Below, in pieces: positions 1 to 10,998 of a stretch of 64,000 nt of DNA (within the stretch, counting starts at the first letter, position 1; every line of letters begins with the position of its first letter). The stretch comes from Vespula vulgaris. Taxonomy: Eukaryota; Arthropoda; Insecta; Hymenoptera; Vespidae. The DNA lies in assembly GCF_905475345.1 (NCBI RefSeq), contig NC_066595.1, positions 5,084,501 through 5,148,500 of the forward strand, written 5' to 3'. The notes under the pieces were generated by a model. The model was not told the origin of the DNA and searched no databases. It saw nothing but the letters and a program-made list of their open reading frames with translations. The position numbers were made by a program, and so were the translations under genes.

Positions 1-310
1 AGTAGAGTCACCGTTATTATAACACTCCCGGGAGTGTCGGGCGCGATTAAAAGTCCTACCGGGGACTTCGTTTTATAGAACGCCGATTATTTGATCACAC
101 CGGTCACGCGAACTTTAGAGTAGAGTCCCCGTTAGCCCGTGGGTCCCCAGATGCAGCTACCTCCACGTGGTGGGACCTGGGTCGGTAGTACTTGCTATAT
201 ATATTGAAATCTATGTCTGAATTATATCTAAAATCTGTAACAAAATTATATATACTAAAATCTATAACTACGTTCTACATATGATTATAGAATGCAAGTA
301 CTACCGAGCG
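1..310. repeat. GC-rich, hairpin-prone block with inverted repeat
   Basis: The first 200 bases are clearly richer in G+C than the surrounding DNA. They hold a perfect 14-base palindrome (CACTCCCGGGAGTG, about 27-40), a short stem (AAGTCC...GGACTT, about 51-68), and two near-identical 16-mers about 116 bases apart (starting near 1 and 117: AGTAGAGTCACCGTTA and AGTAGAGTCCCCGTTA). The 14-mer TCGGTAGTACTTGC (182-195) recurs as its exact reverse complement at 294-307 around an AT-rich loop. No coding signal was found. It could be a fragment of a dispersed repeat or transposon edge cut by the window boundary. Confidence 0.45.
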
Positions 311-604
311 AATGGCTGCGTATTTCAATCTTTTTCTATAATCTCTTTTCTGTCAAAAGTTTCGGGTGGGACCCTCGAGTGTGGGCCTTTAGGCGGACTG
401 CTTTCTCTGCATCTTCTAAAGCTCTTTTTCTTTTCTTCTTTCTTTACGTCCTCTCTCTTTTTTCTGCTTCTCTTCTTCTTTAACTGTTTTTCTGTTTCAG
501 GTTAAATGATCAAGAGATGAATCAGCGAGGGATCGATCATCGTGAAATTAAATTTTTACAGAGAAGTTTTTGAATATAAATGTATTTTTTCATGTAATAT
601 ATAT

Positions 605-735
605 AATTTTTGCTCTTACATTTAATTTTTATTATCTTTTTAATTTTTGCTTTATATTTAATTTTCATTGTCTTTTTAATTTTTGCTTTTATATTTAATT
701 TTTATTATCTTTTTCATTTTTGCTCATATAATCAT
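605..735. repeat. Tandem repeat, about 37 bp unit, 3-4 copies
   Basis: Units begin with AATTTTTGCT at about 605, 642 and 678, with a diverged copy near 716. Each unit continues with a variant of TTTAATTTTTATTATCTTTTT. The array lies between two similar polypyrimidine/AG blocks (about 480-565 and 745-815). Confidence 0.75.
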
Positions 736-1664
736 CTCTTCTACTTTTACTCTTTTTCTGTTTCAGATTAGGCGATCGAGGGATAGGTCATCATGGAATT
801 TTTACATGGAAGTTAATGGAATCTCTCAGCATATAAGTTTTATGTAAGTCTCCTTGCTTCCATACGCGAATGATAGGGAAAACACTCACTGGTGTTTACT
901 ATGGGTTACTTAGGAATTTACTATAGGTAAAATTAAAAGTGTACGTTACATATGTAGGGAATATTCGTAGGTGTATGTGTGTGTGTATATGTATATACCT
1001 ATTATATATTATCGCGCGGGGTAACAATCGAATTTAATACAAAATATCTATTGATCAGAAAGAGAAACTAAATAATTTTTTTTAATAATCAGAATAATTG
1101 CTTTTAAGAAAGAGCATTCAAAGATTTTTCATTATATTCTTTATATTCATTATACAGTTCACATTGTTTACAGTAATCTAGATTCAATTCACAAACACAA
1201 AGTTAAAATGAAGTTTTTTTAGTTATATCCTTATAGAGCAATCTTATTTTTTCCAAGATATTTTCAGATAAAGCTTTATATTTGTGCTGATAATGTTTTA
1301 TCAACACCATAATTTGCAACATGATTCTAAACTATGTTGAACTAATAATGTTGCAGATGCTCAATTTATGGAACTGTAATGGTAAAATATTGACCGATAT
1401 ACTATCATAGCATCTTCTTTTACTTATGAATCTTTTGTGCTTTACTATATACTAACTAAGTTTCATGTTCTGCTTTCTATTTTTCATATTTAACAATTAT
1501 TTTTTAGTTCTTCCTAGTATCTAAAATGTTATATGCACGTATAATTGATGCATATGCGTATATAATTGATGCATACATAGCAAAATTGCAATAAAATGAT
1601 TCGAAACAGAAAAGAAAAGTTAGAGAATGGAATACTTCTTTAATTTTTTGACATCTTTACAATC

Positions 1665-3051
1665 TCAAACAAATTCATAACCATATTTTTCAAGAACACC
1701 TAATTGTAAGAATGTTAAAGCAATCAATAAAGACCAATTCATTTGATCTTTTATGTAATTTATTTCGTTGTTATAACTATGCATTATGTCCTTCTGTATA
1801 TATACACCAACAGGATGTTTTTCTTCATCATTTATGCAATCTTCTTCATATAGTAATTTATTAATTACTCTCCCAGAAGAGATTACTTCGTAACCTACAT
1901 GAAGGTTAAATAGTTTCACAACTTTCTCATACTTCAGTAGGTAAATATTCTTTGTAAGTGATGAAATTTTGTTGTCTTCTAATTTCAATATGAAAATTAT
2001 TAATTATTATAGAAATATATTTATAGGAATTCAAATAATTTATTATTACTTTTACAATTACCATTAGTCATCGAAGTACCCTGCAATAAATTTTTTTGTG
2101 ATAAAAAAGCTAAAATTATTGCTTTCAATTTTTCTCTCTGTAAAAATACTTTTACTTGCTTTACAGATTTTAACAAGGTACAATTGAAATTTGTTTCATC
2201 CATTACATAAGCATCAGCCATAGGAATCTTTAACATTAATTTCCAAGCCTATCATAAAAAAATAATTTCTAATATTATATCATTAGATGATTAATTTTTG
2301 TTTATTATATAAAAAATATATATTTAACATTTACCAAATTAAATAGTTCAAAAGTATAATCACTTTTTGGAACTTCTAAGAAATTTTCATATTTCCATTC
2401 CAATATATTTTCTTTAGATTCAAGTAATGCCCAACTAACAATATTTGTTCCTACGTAGATCCCCAATACAGTAGATATTTGCTAAAATAATATTAAATAA
2501 TGTTTATTCATCCATCATTCTTATATCTTAAATAAGAAATGGTAATTCTTTTACCTCTCGTGGGATATCTGCTGAAGGGAAAATAATTGATCTTCTGAAA
2601 CTTTGCAAATTTTTATACTGTTTGTCATTAATAATTGAATGTATAAATGCATCTAATATCTCTTTTGTCATATCTTGTATTTCTAATATATCTTCTAATG
2701 ATTTATATGAACCATATTTTTCACGATGTAAATGCAATTTATTTGCATGTGATTCAGAAATCTTATACCTACATAAAAATTATTTTAATATATGCTTCCA
2801 ATTATAATAATTTTTAAATTCAAGATAAATTATAAAAACAAAATTTACCTTTTAAAATAATCAATTCTCTTATCATTTAATATTTTCAAAATATAATTAT
2901 TATGGGCACAATTATACTCTAATTCCTTCTTAGTTCTTCTGTTAGAGTACATCAGTCTGCTATAAGGATATAATACAGATCGAATTTGTTTTACAAATAA
3001 ATTACAACTTGTATATTGTCTAACCATATCCAATTTTTGTACTAGAATCAT
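1665..3051 (-). CDS. TEFM: TEFM-like mitochondrial transcription elongation factor, 5 exons
   Basis: Spliced minus-strand exons are 3051-2849, 2768-2555, 2481-2335, 2248-2062 and 1978-1665. They give 1065 nt, about 354 residues, close to human TEFM (about 360). The start is rich in basic residues and fits a mitochondrial presequence. The middle has a helix-hairpin-helix-like segment (YGSYKSLEDILEIQDM). It is followed by an RNase H-like strand pair starting GIYVGTNIVSWALLE and, near the C-terminus, a conserved helix (MNWSLLIALTFLQLG). In animals TEFM binds mitochondrial RNA polymerase and prevents early termination at conserved sequence block II; its RNase H fold is inactive. The identity rests on domain order and length, recalled from memory rather than searched. 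Another mitochondrial HhH/RNase H protein is the main alternative. All introns are 80-100 bases or slightly longer, with GT/AG borders. Confidence 0.65.
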
Positions 3052-4803
3052 ATAAAAACAATTCGTAAAACAAAAATAAATTCTCTTATTCTGTTTTTTT
3101 AATTTTACTTATACAATTATATAAAAATTTTACGTAAATTAAAACTATATCATTTTTTAAATTACGTCATTTTATAATGATTACATTATATTAAGTCCAT
3201 TAGGTATGAAATATATTCTTTTATTTTTGTACAATTATATATTATACTATTTATTTACATTTACTTATCACATAATTTATAAAATAATATTACTTACTAA
3301 AAATATTCACTTCAATATTAATACTTTAATATATTAAACAATAATCTGTTTCTTTATCTAAAATATTAATATCCTGAAACATAAAATATATTTTTCATAT
3401 CTATAATTTGTTAATTAGTAAACAAAAATTATTATAACTCAATTATAATCAATATAAAAAATTATGCATAAAGATATATTATTATATAAACTCCATAAAA
3501 TCAAAAATTATTTCTACTTTGTCTAGAATAGATAGAATATTAATTAAAATAAACTAAAAGAATATATATAGATTCTCATGAATTTATGTATAAAATTTTG
3601 TTGATTATTGATGCCTTAAAAATATAGGTTAAGAGCAAACTGTAAAAATTCTTCTATTAACTACATTGCTTTCAACTTTTGTCGTTATAAAATTAAATAT
3701 CACATTATCATAATATTTGATTCGTTATAACAACATTAGTATTACGATATCATGCAAATTTGATTTTTTACTGATATTTACAAATATCATGCTATCGTAC
3801 AGACATGCAGCGACAAAACCATGGCTTTCATTATAACATGAAAACATACCTTAAGTCCAACCACACATATTTTTCATACAGGATTTCTATTTTACATTTG
3901 TTCGCAATATTATGCTATATTTTATCTATGGCAGCATTTCAATATTATATACACATAGGTTTATTTTTGGTCTTTGTTATCTTGTTTTAACTACCAAACC
4001 TACGATACGCCATTTGTTATATTCGCAATTATTTTATGAATAGAATCCAATAACAGTAACATTTTGACCAATTATATTGCTGGAATCGGCTTCCGTAAGA
4101 GTAGCCATACAATAATAACAGTAACAGTCATAAAATTCAACATATTGTAATTGATTATTATATTCTTATAGATAGCCAATCAGATTGTAAGATTGGCTGA
4201 CATCATAATTCAGCGCGATAAATGAAGCATCTAACTACGTAACATAGAAAATATTTAAATTAATACTTCGTTTTGTGGTGGTAGTTGATAATAAAAACAA
4301 TTAAATCTTATGTATAATACAATAAATGAAATTAAATAAAGTTGAATTAAAATATTCAAATATGGATTAAATTAGGTTGGAAAAAGTCTAGTGAAATCGT
4401 TTTTCCGGTATTGGCGCTAGTATCGTTGTTGCATTGTTTGTTCATCGTTCGTTTTGGGCGCATTGGCGCGAGAACATCGGATGTGGTCTGTTTATAAGAG
4501 CGATCACTCACATTAACGTATTGAAAAAGAAGAGAATAATTATTAATATAAATATACTTTTGTTTATTTTGATCCAAGGTTATACAATAAAGCAATCAAA
4601 ATGTTTTGGGGTAAATAGTAGCATCATTTATAAAAATACATATAAATCCTTGTCTTAACTTTACCGGTACTATATGCCAAGAATGGCGTCGCCATGTGGT
4701 TTTAATAATAAATTATAAAGTTTAAAAACGGAAGAGAAACTTATAATACTTCTACATGTTTGTGATCAGTATAATATATACATATATATTTGTAGGTCTA
4801 ATA
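3052..4803. other. Divergent intergenic region, TEFM to FKBP
   Basis: This is very AT-rich sequence between two head-to-head genes and should hold both promoters. I see no convincing coding exon. A 61-codon hydrophobic open frame at 3805-3990 looks like chance. A GC-richer patch at 4374-4520 is described separately. Confidence 0.6.
4374..4520 (+). mobile_element. Possible mariner-like terminal fragment
   Basis: The patch opens with TTAGGTTGG, the usual outer sequence of mariner terminal inverted repeats, and continues with GC-richer DNA (GGCGCTAGTATCG and GGGCGCATTGGCGCGAG) unlike its surroundings. I found no matching CCAACCTAA end and no transposase frame downstream. If real, it is a decayed solo end or a MITE. 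The call rests on the nine-base start and the composition shift only. Confidence 0.3.
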
Positions 4804-5659
4804 ATGGAACCGAATAAACGATACACTCAAACCGTTGAAAAATCATTCCACGTGTCTATGGCGACTTTGGATGTTGCAAGCGCCGGTAAGTCAAAAAAAT
4901 GTGAATTACATTAATAGTTTTTATTTGTGTTTTTCTCTTACTCTATCAAGTTATAATTCTTTTTGTTTTTTATATGCTTGACTATTTTTTAAAAGTTATG
5001 ATAGAAGTTATTGATGCAATCAATAATAAAATTCATAAAATTAATACAATTTCAGATGTCAAAGTATTACTAAATAATATTAAACAGACTTTAATTACTT
5101 AAATATTTTTTCTTTCTAAAAACAAATTTATAATTAAAACTTATATGACATATAGCTGTTATTGCAGATGACGATGTAGTACAAGTGACTGTATATTATG
5201 ATGGTACAAATTACTTACTCTGTAGTTTAAAAAAAGGCTCTGTATGGCAAGTACCACTTGATTTGCACTTTCAAGAGGGTACTAAAATAGCTTTCACATG
5301 TAATGGGCACAGTCGTGTGCATTTAACTGGATATTTAATACCAGATGATTTAGTTGATGAAATAGAAGAAGAGGAAGAAGAGGAAGAAAAAGTTCAACAA
5401 TTAATTGATAAACAATCAAAGAGAAAAGCAATAGATTTTCCAAAAGGAAATAAAAAAGTAAAAAGAGTAAAAAATGAAGTTGAATCGTCAGAAGATGATG
5501 ATTTAGAATTAGATGGAACAAATAATGATGAAGATATCGATGATGAAGAAGAAGAAGAAAGAAAGGAATCTTTGTTGAATGAAGAAAATGTTAATGAAGA
5601 AGAAGATGAGGAAGAAAGTGATGGTGATGACGATGACGATGATGATGATGATAATTATC

Positions 5660-5708
<49 letters not shown>

Positions 5709-6402
5709 CGATGATATTAATGAAGAAGAAGAGGAAAAGATACGAAAAAAATTCAGTAAACAACAGCAACAACAGGGAAAGAAGAACAAACAAGTAGAAC
5801 AACTACAGCAAAAAAAGAAGCAAGATAAACAAAAATTGGTAAATGGAAAGGATATCAAACAGAATCAACAAAAAAAGAATAAAGGAGAACAGCAACAACA
5901 GAATACTTCAAATGAACAGAAGAAAAGGGTGGTTGAGGGAGGTGTACAAGTAAAAGACATTAAAACAGGCAATGGTGCATTTGCAAAAGCAGGAAAATTT
6001 GTTTCTGTGTACTTTATAGGACGATTGCAAAATGGCAAGAAATTTGATGCCACTACACAAGGAGATGGTTTTAAATTTAGGCTTGGAAGAGGCGAAGTTA
6101 TCAAAGGTTGGGATGTAGGCATTACTGGTATGAAAGTTGGTGGAAAGAGACAAATTACAATACCTCCAGCTATGGCGTATGTATATTTATCATGATTTAA
6201 TGCATTATTATTACGTTCTGTTTCTTTCTTAAAGTATTATAGTTGTTCTTAATTATTAGTATAAAAGATCACAAGAGAAACTATGTAATATATCTATTCT
6301 ATAACATAATTATTTTTTAGGTATGGTGCTAAGGGTTTTCCACCTGCTATTCCTGGCAACAGCACACTTATTTTTGAAGTTGAACTAAAAAATGTCCATT
6401 AA
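4804..6402 (+). CDS. Fkbp39: Nuclear FK506-binding protein (FKBP39/46 type), 3 exons
   Basis: Exons 4804-4885, 5168-6176 and 6321-6402 join to 1173 nt (390 residues). The N-terminus (VSMATLDVASA, then VVQVTVYYDGTNYLLCSL) is the nucleoplasmin-like domain of insect nuclear FKBPs. The middle is a long acidic region with an almost pure aspartate run encoded by GAT repeats, then a Lys/Gln-rich basic stretch. The C-terminal ~110 residues are a complete FKBP peptidyl-prolyl isomerase. They keep the pocket residues YFIGRL, KFD, EVIKGWD and AYGAKG, and end IFEVELKNVH. The family acts in nucleus and nucleolus as a histone chaperone and prolyl isomerase on chromatin and rRNA genes. The third exon is needed for the last strand of the fold; reading on through the second intron stops within a few codons. 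Confidence 0.93.
5618..5715 (+). repeat. GAT trinucleotide repeat encoding poly-Asp
   Basis: Nearly uninterrupted GAT/GAC codons encode a run of aspartates broken once by Asn-Tyr-His. It lies inside the acidic linker of the FKBP gene, so length changes stay in frame. Confidence 0.95.
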
Positions 6403-7432
6403 TATGTAATTGTAATCTGACAAATATTTGCATATTTCATATAACTGTAATTCTAAAAAATTTTACTATTTATTTATTAACATATAAGGATATATTAAAA
6501 ATTTATTAATAATGACAAAAAATCTCTATAGGTTATTATATTTTAAAAATATTCATACAACATCAAATTTGTTTGTATTAAATATAATATTTATTCCCAT
6601 AATACGATAATACTTATATTTTTGCAACAGATTATTGTTTACATAAATAATTAATTATAAGAGTTTAATTAAATTGAATATTATCAGATATAATTAGTAA
6701 TGATATTTTGTGACATCCTTATATGTTAATAGGTGAGTATTCAAATGTAATTAGACAAAAAGTCGTGAAATATGTAAAGGAATGCCTAAATAGATTAAAG
6801 CAGTTTTGAATTGTTGGAGGTATAAAACAAGATGTTGATGTTTTTGATAAAAAGTTATATTAATGCAATGCATTTAATATCGTATATACAGTCAACATAT
6901 ATTTGAGCAATCAAGGTACAGTGTATACAAGTATAACATCTCTTATATCTCACTATAAACTTAAAAACTACTGTTGAGTATTAAAAAAGTAACTGATGTT
7001 TACAAATAAATTTTACAAATATTCTAGCTCTGGTATATGTTTATTTTAACTTTTATAATGTCTGCAACATAAATTTCCAGGGCGTATACATCAAAATTGT
7101 GTAAACACTAAATGTATTTAAATGTATTCATCAAAAAGATATTATATAATAAAATTTTAACTTTATACCTTCTATAAATTCTATTATGAAAAAGAAGCAA
7201 AACCGAATATAGTATTTTATTAATTCTAAACAATATATTTCTAAATTAATCTTTAGTCAATATGTCACATATTTTATTAATATAATTTATTTCATATACA
7301 CTCTGTTGAAAGTAAATTTCATAATATTAGAAATTACATTAAATTAAAACAAAAAATTAAATTTTGCACATTCTTTGATATCTGCATAGCAGTACTTTTT
7401 GGAATGATTTGATAACTTTTCTTGAAGAAATT
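6403..7432. other. Convergent intergenic region, FKBP to C18orf32
   Basis: This AT-rich stretch should contain both 3' untranslated regions. TTTATT at 7216-7221 is an AATAAA on the minus strand and could serve the C18orf32 transcript. Nothing else is recognised. Confidence 0.5.
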
Positions 7433-7645
7433 TTAATTTATTTTTACAGGATCTTTGTTAGTTTTTTTCCATGCTAATGTACATATTCCATTTTTACAAT
7501 CTTTAACTAAATCCGATGGTTGTTCATCTTCATTTGTACATTTGATTTTATTTTTGAATTGCCACCATTTTAAAATAAGTGGTTGTATTAAAAATCTCCA
7601 TATAATTAATAATATGGGAACAGCAATGCATGGTACACACACCAT
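7433..7645 (-). CDS. C18orf32: UPF0729 / C18orf32 family small protein
   Basis: This single-exon frame of 70 residues begins MVCVPCIAVPILLIIWRF, the diagnostic start of the UPF0729 family (human C18orf32 begins MVCIPCIVIPVLLW). The first ~25 residues form one hydrophobic segment after two cysteines. The rest is polar and lysine-rich with two further cysteines. In vertebrates the protein is linked to the endoplasmic reticulum and lipid droplets and has been reported to activate NF-kB; its biochemical role is not settled. The start is fixed by the conserved N-terminus and the stop is TAA. It lies tail-to-tail with the FKBP gene. Confidence 0.9.
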   Translation of the reverse strand: MVCVPCIAVPILLIIWRFLIQPLILKWWQFKNKIKCTNEDEQPSDLVKDCKNGICTLAWKKTNKDPVKIN

Positions 7646-9198
7646 TTTATTTGTCTTTTATTTTCTTTAATAACCTGTAGCGTACAAATTATCATATTAA
7701 TAACATGAATACACAAAATATATTAATTAAGAAACATTTAAATGCAGAATATTATTTTCGAACCTTTGTTTAATACGATTTATTATTGTTTTATTAATCA
7801 ATATTAAAGATGATTTACTTTAACTGGTAATAAATTAATATTTACTTGAAAACAGATGCATGACTACTGCATAACGATAAATGTATCATCTATCATCAGC
7901 AAGTATTAAGCTTAGATAGAATATCACATATAGAGTGGACATCGATTATAATGTCGTATTTTTCTCGTTGTAAGGTTAGTAATTTCTACCATATCGACGA
8001 GCCTTTCCTACTTTTGTAAGTAAATAATTAATTTTTATAATAGTTTCAAAAATTCGGTGCAGTAAAAATACTATTTACTATTAAATCTTTCATTTGATAA
8101 CCAGTTATTATCATACTTTGTTAATTCGAAGTTTTAATTTATTATAAAAAAATATCCCTCTCTGATAAGATAAAATTTCGTTTTGTAGAATAATCGTTGG
8201 TGGCGCTAATGATGAAATAAACCAAGTTAAGATCTTTAGGATCTCACATATTAAAAATTTTAGGAAATTTTACTTTATGATAAAAGAAAAAAATTCTTTT
8301 ACCGATACTTCAAAATTAAATAAAAACTAAAAAGTATATAATATTATAAAAAAACAAAAATTATTAATTGAAGTAACTACATTGTGAAAAAACATTTTAT
8401 TTGGCGCAACGGAAATACCATTTCTACCATCTTAGTATGTTATTTTTTTATTGCTATCATTTTCTTTTTTAAGTGTTTTGTTGTTCTATTTCTTTCTATA
8501 TCTGTGTGACTACGTTTTTACTGTAGATATAATTTATAATTGAATGGTGCAAATGTGAACTACGTAGTTATAAGTATGATTGACTCATACAATATATTTT
8601 ATATGGTAGCAAGTATATGCTAAAACGTATATCAAATGAAAAATGAATATTTTATTATTTATTTAAAAATCTGAAATGTATGTAAATTATACATTTTTTA
8701 AATTTAATGTAAATGAAATTGGTATATCAAGGTGGCAGTCATACTTTTACTTTCATTACAAAATTGGTTAAATTATTCGTTTTATGTCGATGATTGTGAA
8801 GTTTACATAAAGCGCATCTGTAGATACGACGAAACTTTCAATAAAAATCTTTGTTACTTATTACATTTGTAAATATATATCCCGATCCGTGATATTTTTC
8901 ACGTATAATGTTTTTTGTTGGTAATAAAAACGTTCTACAAAATTACTGATTATGAAACATTAGAATTTAAAACGTGTAGTATTCTATTAATATTTAGAAT
9001 GTGCTAAACAAAACAGTTCAAGCTATTAACAATTTATAAACGCATGACGTAGCTTCATTTTATTTGATATCCACCTTTGTCATTTAATGTTTTATAATTT
9101 ACATAATAAATTATGCAGGTTCCCTATCAAGAGTAAAGAAATTGCACATTTTTGAAGGTCTATAAAATGTAAGAAAAATCTATATACTTAATTAAAAA
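7646..9198. other. Divergent intergenic region, C18orf32 to CHCHD7
   Basis: AT-rich DNA that should contain two promoters facing apart. I see no coding exon, RNA gene or repeat that I can support. Confidence 0.5.
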
Positions 9199-9651
9199 AT
9201 GAACAAGTTGAACAATACAGATAGCAATATCTCAAAGGTAACAGATGTAAAAAGAAATTTGCGACGGAATCATGAAGCAGATAATCCATGTTTAAAGGTA
9301 TTATATAATGATGAAATGTTATTTATTGTAACATAATAATATACTAAATATGATTGTTTAAAAATTAGGAATACAATTTATCTTTAGAATGCTTGAGCAA
9401 TAATAATTATATTCGTGATGCTTGCCAAGCCTACTTCAAAAATTATAGAATTTGTCAGAAGTTCTGGGTAATATTTATATGAAATTTTATATCAAAATAA
9501 ATTTTTTGTAAATTTAACTATACAAAATCAATTTGTATTACAGCAAAAAATAGTGGCTGATCGTAAACTAAAAAATATCAAACCTTATCTTCCATCTCCA
9601 GAAGATCGAGAAAATATAAAGAATGAATATCTCAAATTTAATATTAAATAG
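9199..9651 (+). CDS. CHCHD7: CHCHD7-like twin CX9C mitochondrial protein, 3 exons
   Basis: Exons 9199-9297, 9369-9467 and 9544-9651 are all phase 0 and give 101 residues. The product has two CX9C pairs: C-LKEYNLSLE-C spans the first intron, and C-QAYFKNYRI-C lies in exon 2. The order NPCL...ECL...NNNY..D.C..YF.NY..C..FW matches human CHCHD7, including the tail that runs ...KPYLPSPEDRE. Proteins of this class are oxidised by the Mia40 relay and fold in the mitochondrial intermembrane space. The N-terminus carries about 15 more residues than human. No presequence is expected, and none is seen. Confidence 0.9.
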
Positions 9652-9726
9652 CAAATAACCATGTATATGTATTTACATACATTTTAGAAAGTGTTCCAGT
9701 GACTATCATTTAAATTTACTGATTTT

Positions 9727-9732
9727 AATAAA
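9727..9732 (+). terminator. Poly(A) signal AATAAA for CHCHD7
   Basis: AATAAA lies 76 bases after the stop codon of the CHCHD7 gene, at a normal distance for cleavage. Confidence 0.55.
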
Positions 9733-10736
9733 GTTTGCATGTACAAATATACTATTTAAAATAATATTGTTATTACAGCAAAATTATGGATAAGTTTTTA
9801 TTATTATTATAATAAATTGTAATAAACTGTATAAAATGTGAGATATTTTAAGTTTTCTCAACGGTTGAATATATTTTTGTCTATATTTACATTATACACA
9901 TTTTTACTTTAAAAATATTGCTTATTTTGATCATACGTATTATAATTTTTGTTAATAAATCTGAAATTCATTCAAGAATTCATAAAGATTGATAATTATA
10001 AGAAACATTGTACTATTGTATGACACACTAACAACAAATCATAATAATTTCTGCAATTGTAAAAATTATATTATTGATACAACATTATGTGAATAATAAA
10101 TACACCTTTTTGCAAAAGTATACACTTTGGCCTTGGAGTGAATACATTTATATTTATACAATATCGTAAGTAACATTTTTTATCGATATCTATATATGTA
10201 GTTCAAGATTAATGTATTTAAAATTTTCTTATTTTCCTTGTATGTAAAGTAAAATTGAGATTTCTAAAGTAATCCTTACTAGTGTCTTGATTATTTTAAT
10301 CACGCTTATCAAATTATTAAGAACCGAAATAAATTAATACATTTAATGCTATTGAGATTTTTCAGTACTATTATAATAGGCAAATATTCAGTACTCACAA
10401 TCAGTACAATCATAAAGTCATCTAGTGGTTATTTTTTGGCATGATTCTTAAAAGTTTGCTCTAACATATTTTCAAGTGTTAATTCAATAAGATAAAACAT
10501 ATAAACATGTATACACGATGTATGTAAGTACACTGATAACTATCAATGCAAAACATACAAGGATTAATACCTGTAAGAACCAAAAACACATTTAATGCAT
10601 ATATGTAGTGAAATTAATAATATACAGGCGAATATTCACACATATAAAGATAAGCTAAAAAATATAGTAAAATAATGATATATGAAATCAATAATCAATA
10701 AATTAAAGACAATTTTGCTCCATTACTTCAAGGAAT

Positions 10737-10766
10737 TGATGACATATTTAAACTAATATGACATCA
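10737..10766 (-). other. Stem-loop in EPT1 3' untranslated region
   Basis: Two 11-base arms pair with a single mismatch around the loop. It begins about 210 bases past the TAG that would end a read-through EPT1 product. Its loop ends in AA on the minus strand, but the non-canonical GA pairs of a SECIS element are not evident, because the ATGA at its base pairs normally. It may be an unrelated hairpin. Confidence 0.35.
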
Positions 10767-10998
10767 TTTATCAGGTGTCAAGTAAAGGAGTGTATGCTTA
10801 CAATTTTAAATAGTTACATTGTAGTAATATTAGACTTAAATTACTTTGGTTTCCTATACAAGTGAGTTATTATTTGATCTATGATTTTCGTATGTTACTA
10901 ATTGTCGGGTTCCCAGTATCTCCTTTCCTTTTTATTCTTATTGCCTCTTGTCCGGTTTGTTGTTCTTTTTATTTCTAACACGTATTATCCACAAGTAG

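Larger units (their letters stand above)
1..1664. other. Left flank without a recognised gene
   Basis: Apart from the two repeats listed here there is no protein I can support. Two blocks at about 480-565 and 745-815 both carry CTTTTTCTGTTTCAG followed by related sequence, and a GTAAGT-like donor follows the second near 844. They look like untranslated exons of a plus-strand transcript or a duplicated fragment. Short open stretches on the minus strand near 1100-1325 are too short and too AT-rich to call. Confidence 0.4.
9652..10974. other. Convergent intergenic region, CHCHD7 to EPT1
   Basis: It holds the 3' ends of both genes. On the minus strand, within the presumed EPT1 3' untranslated region, there is a near-perfect stem (10737-10766: TGATGACATAT, 8-base loop, ATATGACATCA). 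No other feature is recognised. Confidence 0.5.

Noticed and set aside
1100..1330. Two short minus-strand open stretches, one with CxxC-like cysteines, near the 3' end of TEFM
   Set aside because: Each is under 40 codons, lies past the TEFM stop, and I could not join them by splice sites or match them to a family.
3805..3990. A 61-codon hydrophobic plus-strand frame
   Set aside because: AT-rich codons give many Phe, Ile and Tyr by chance; no family match and no splice partners.
5509..5802. Minus-strand frame with a long isoleucine run
   Set aside because: It is the reverse reading of the GAT repeat in the FKBP gene, not a membrane protein.
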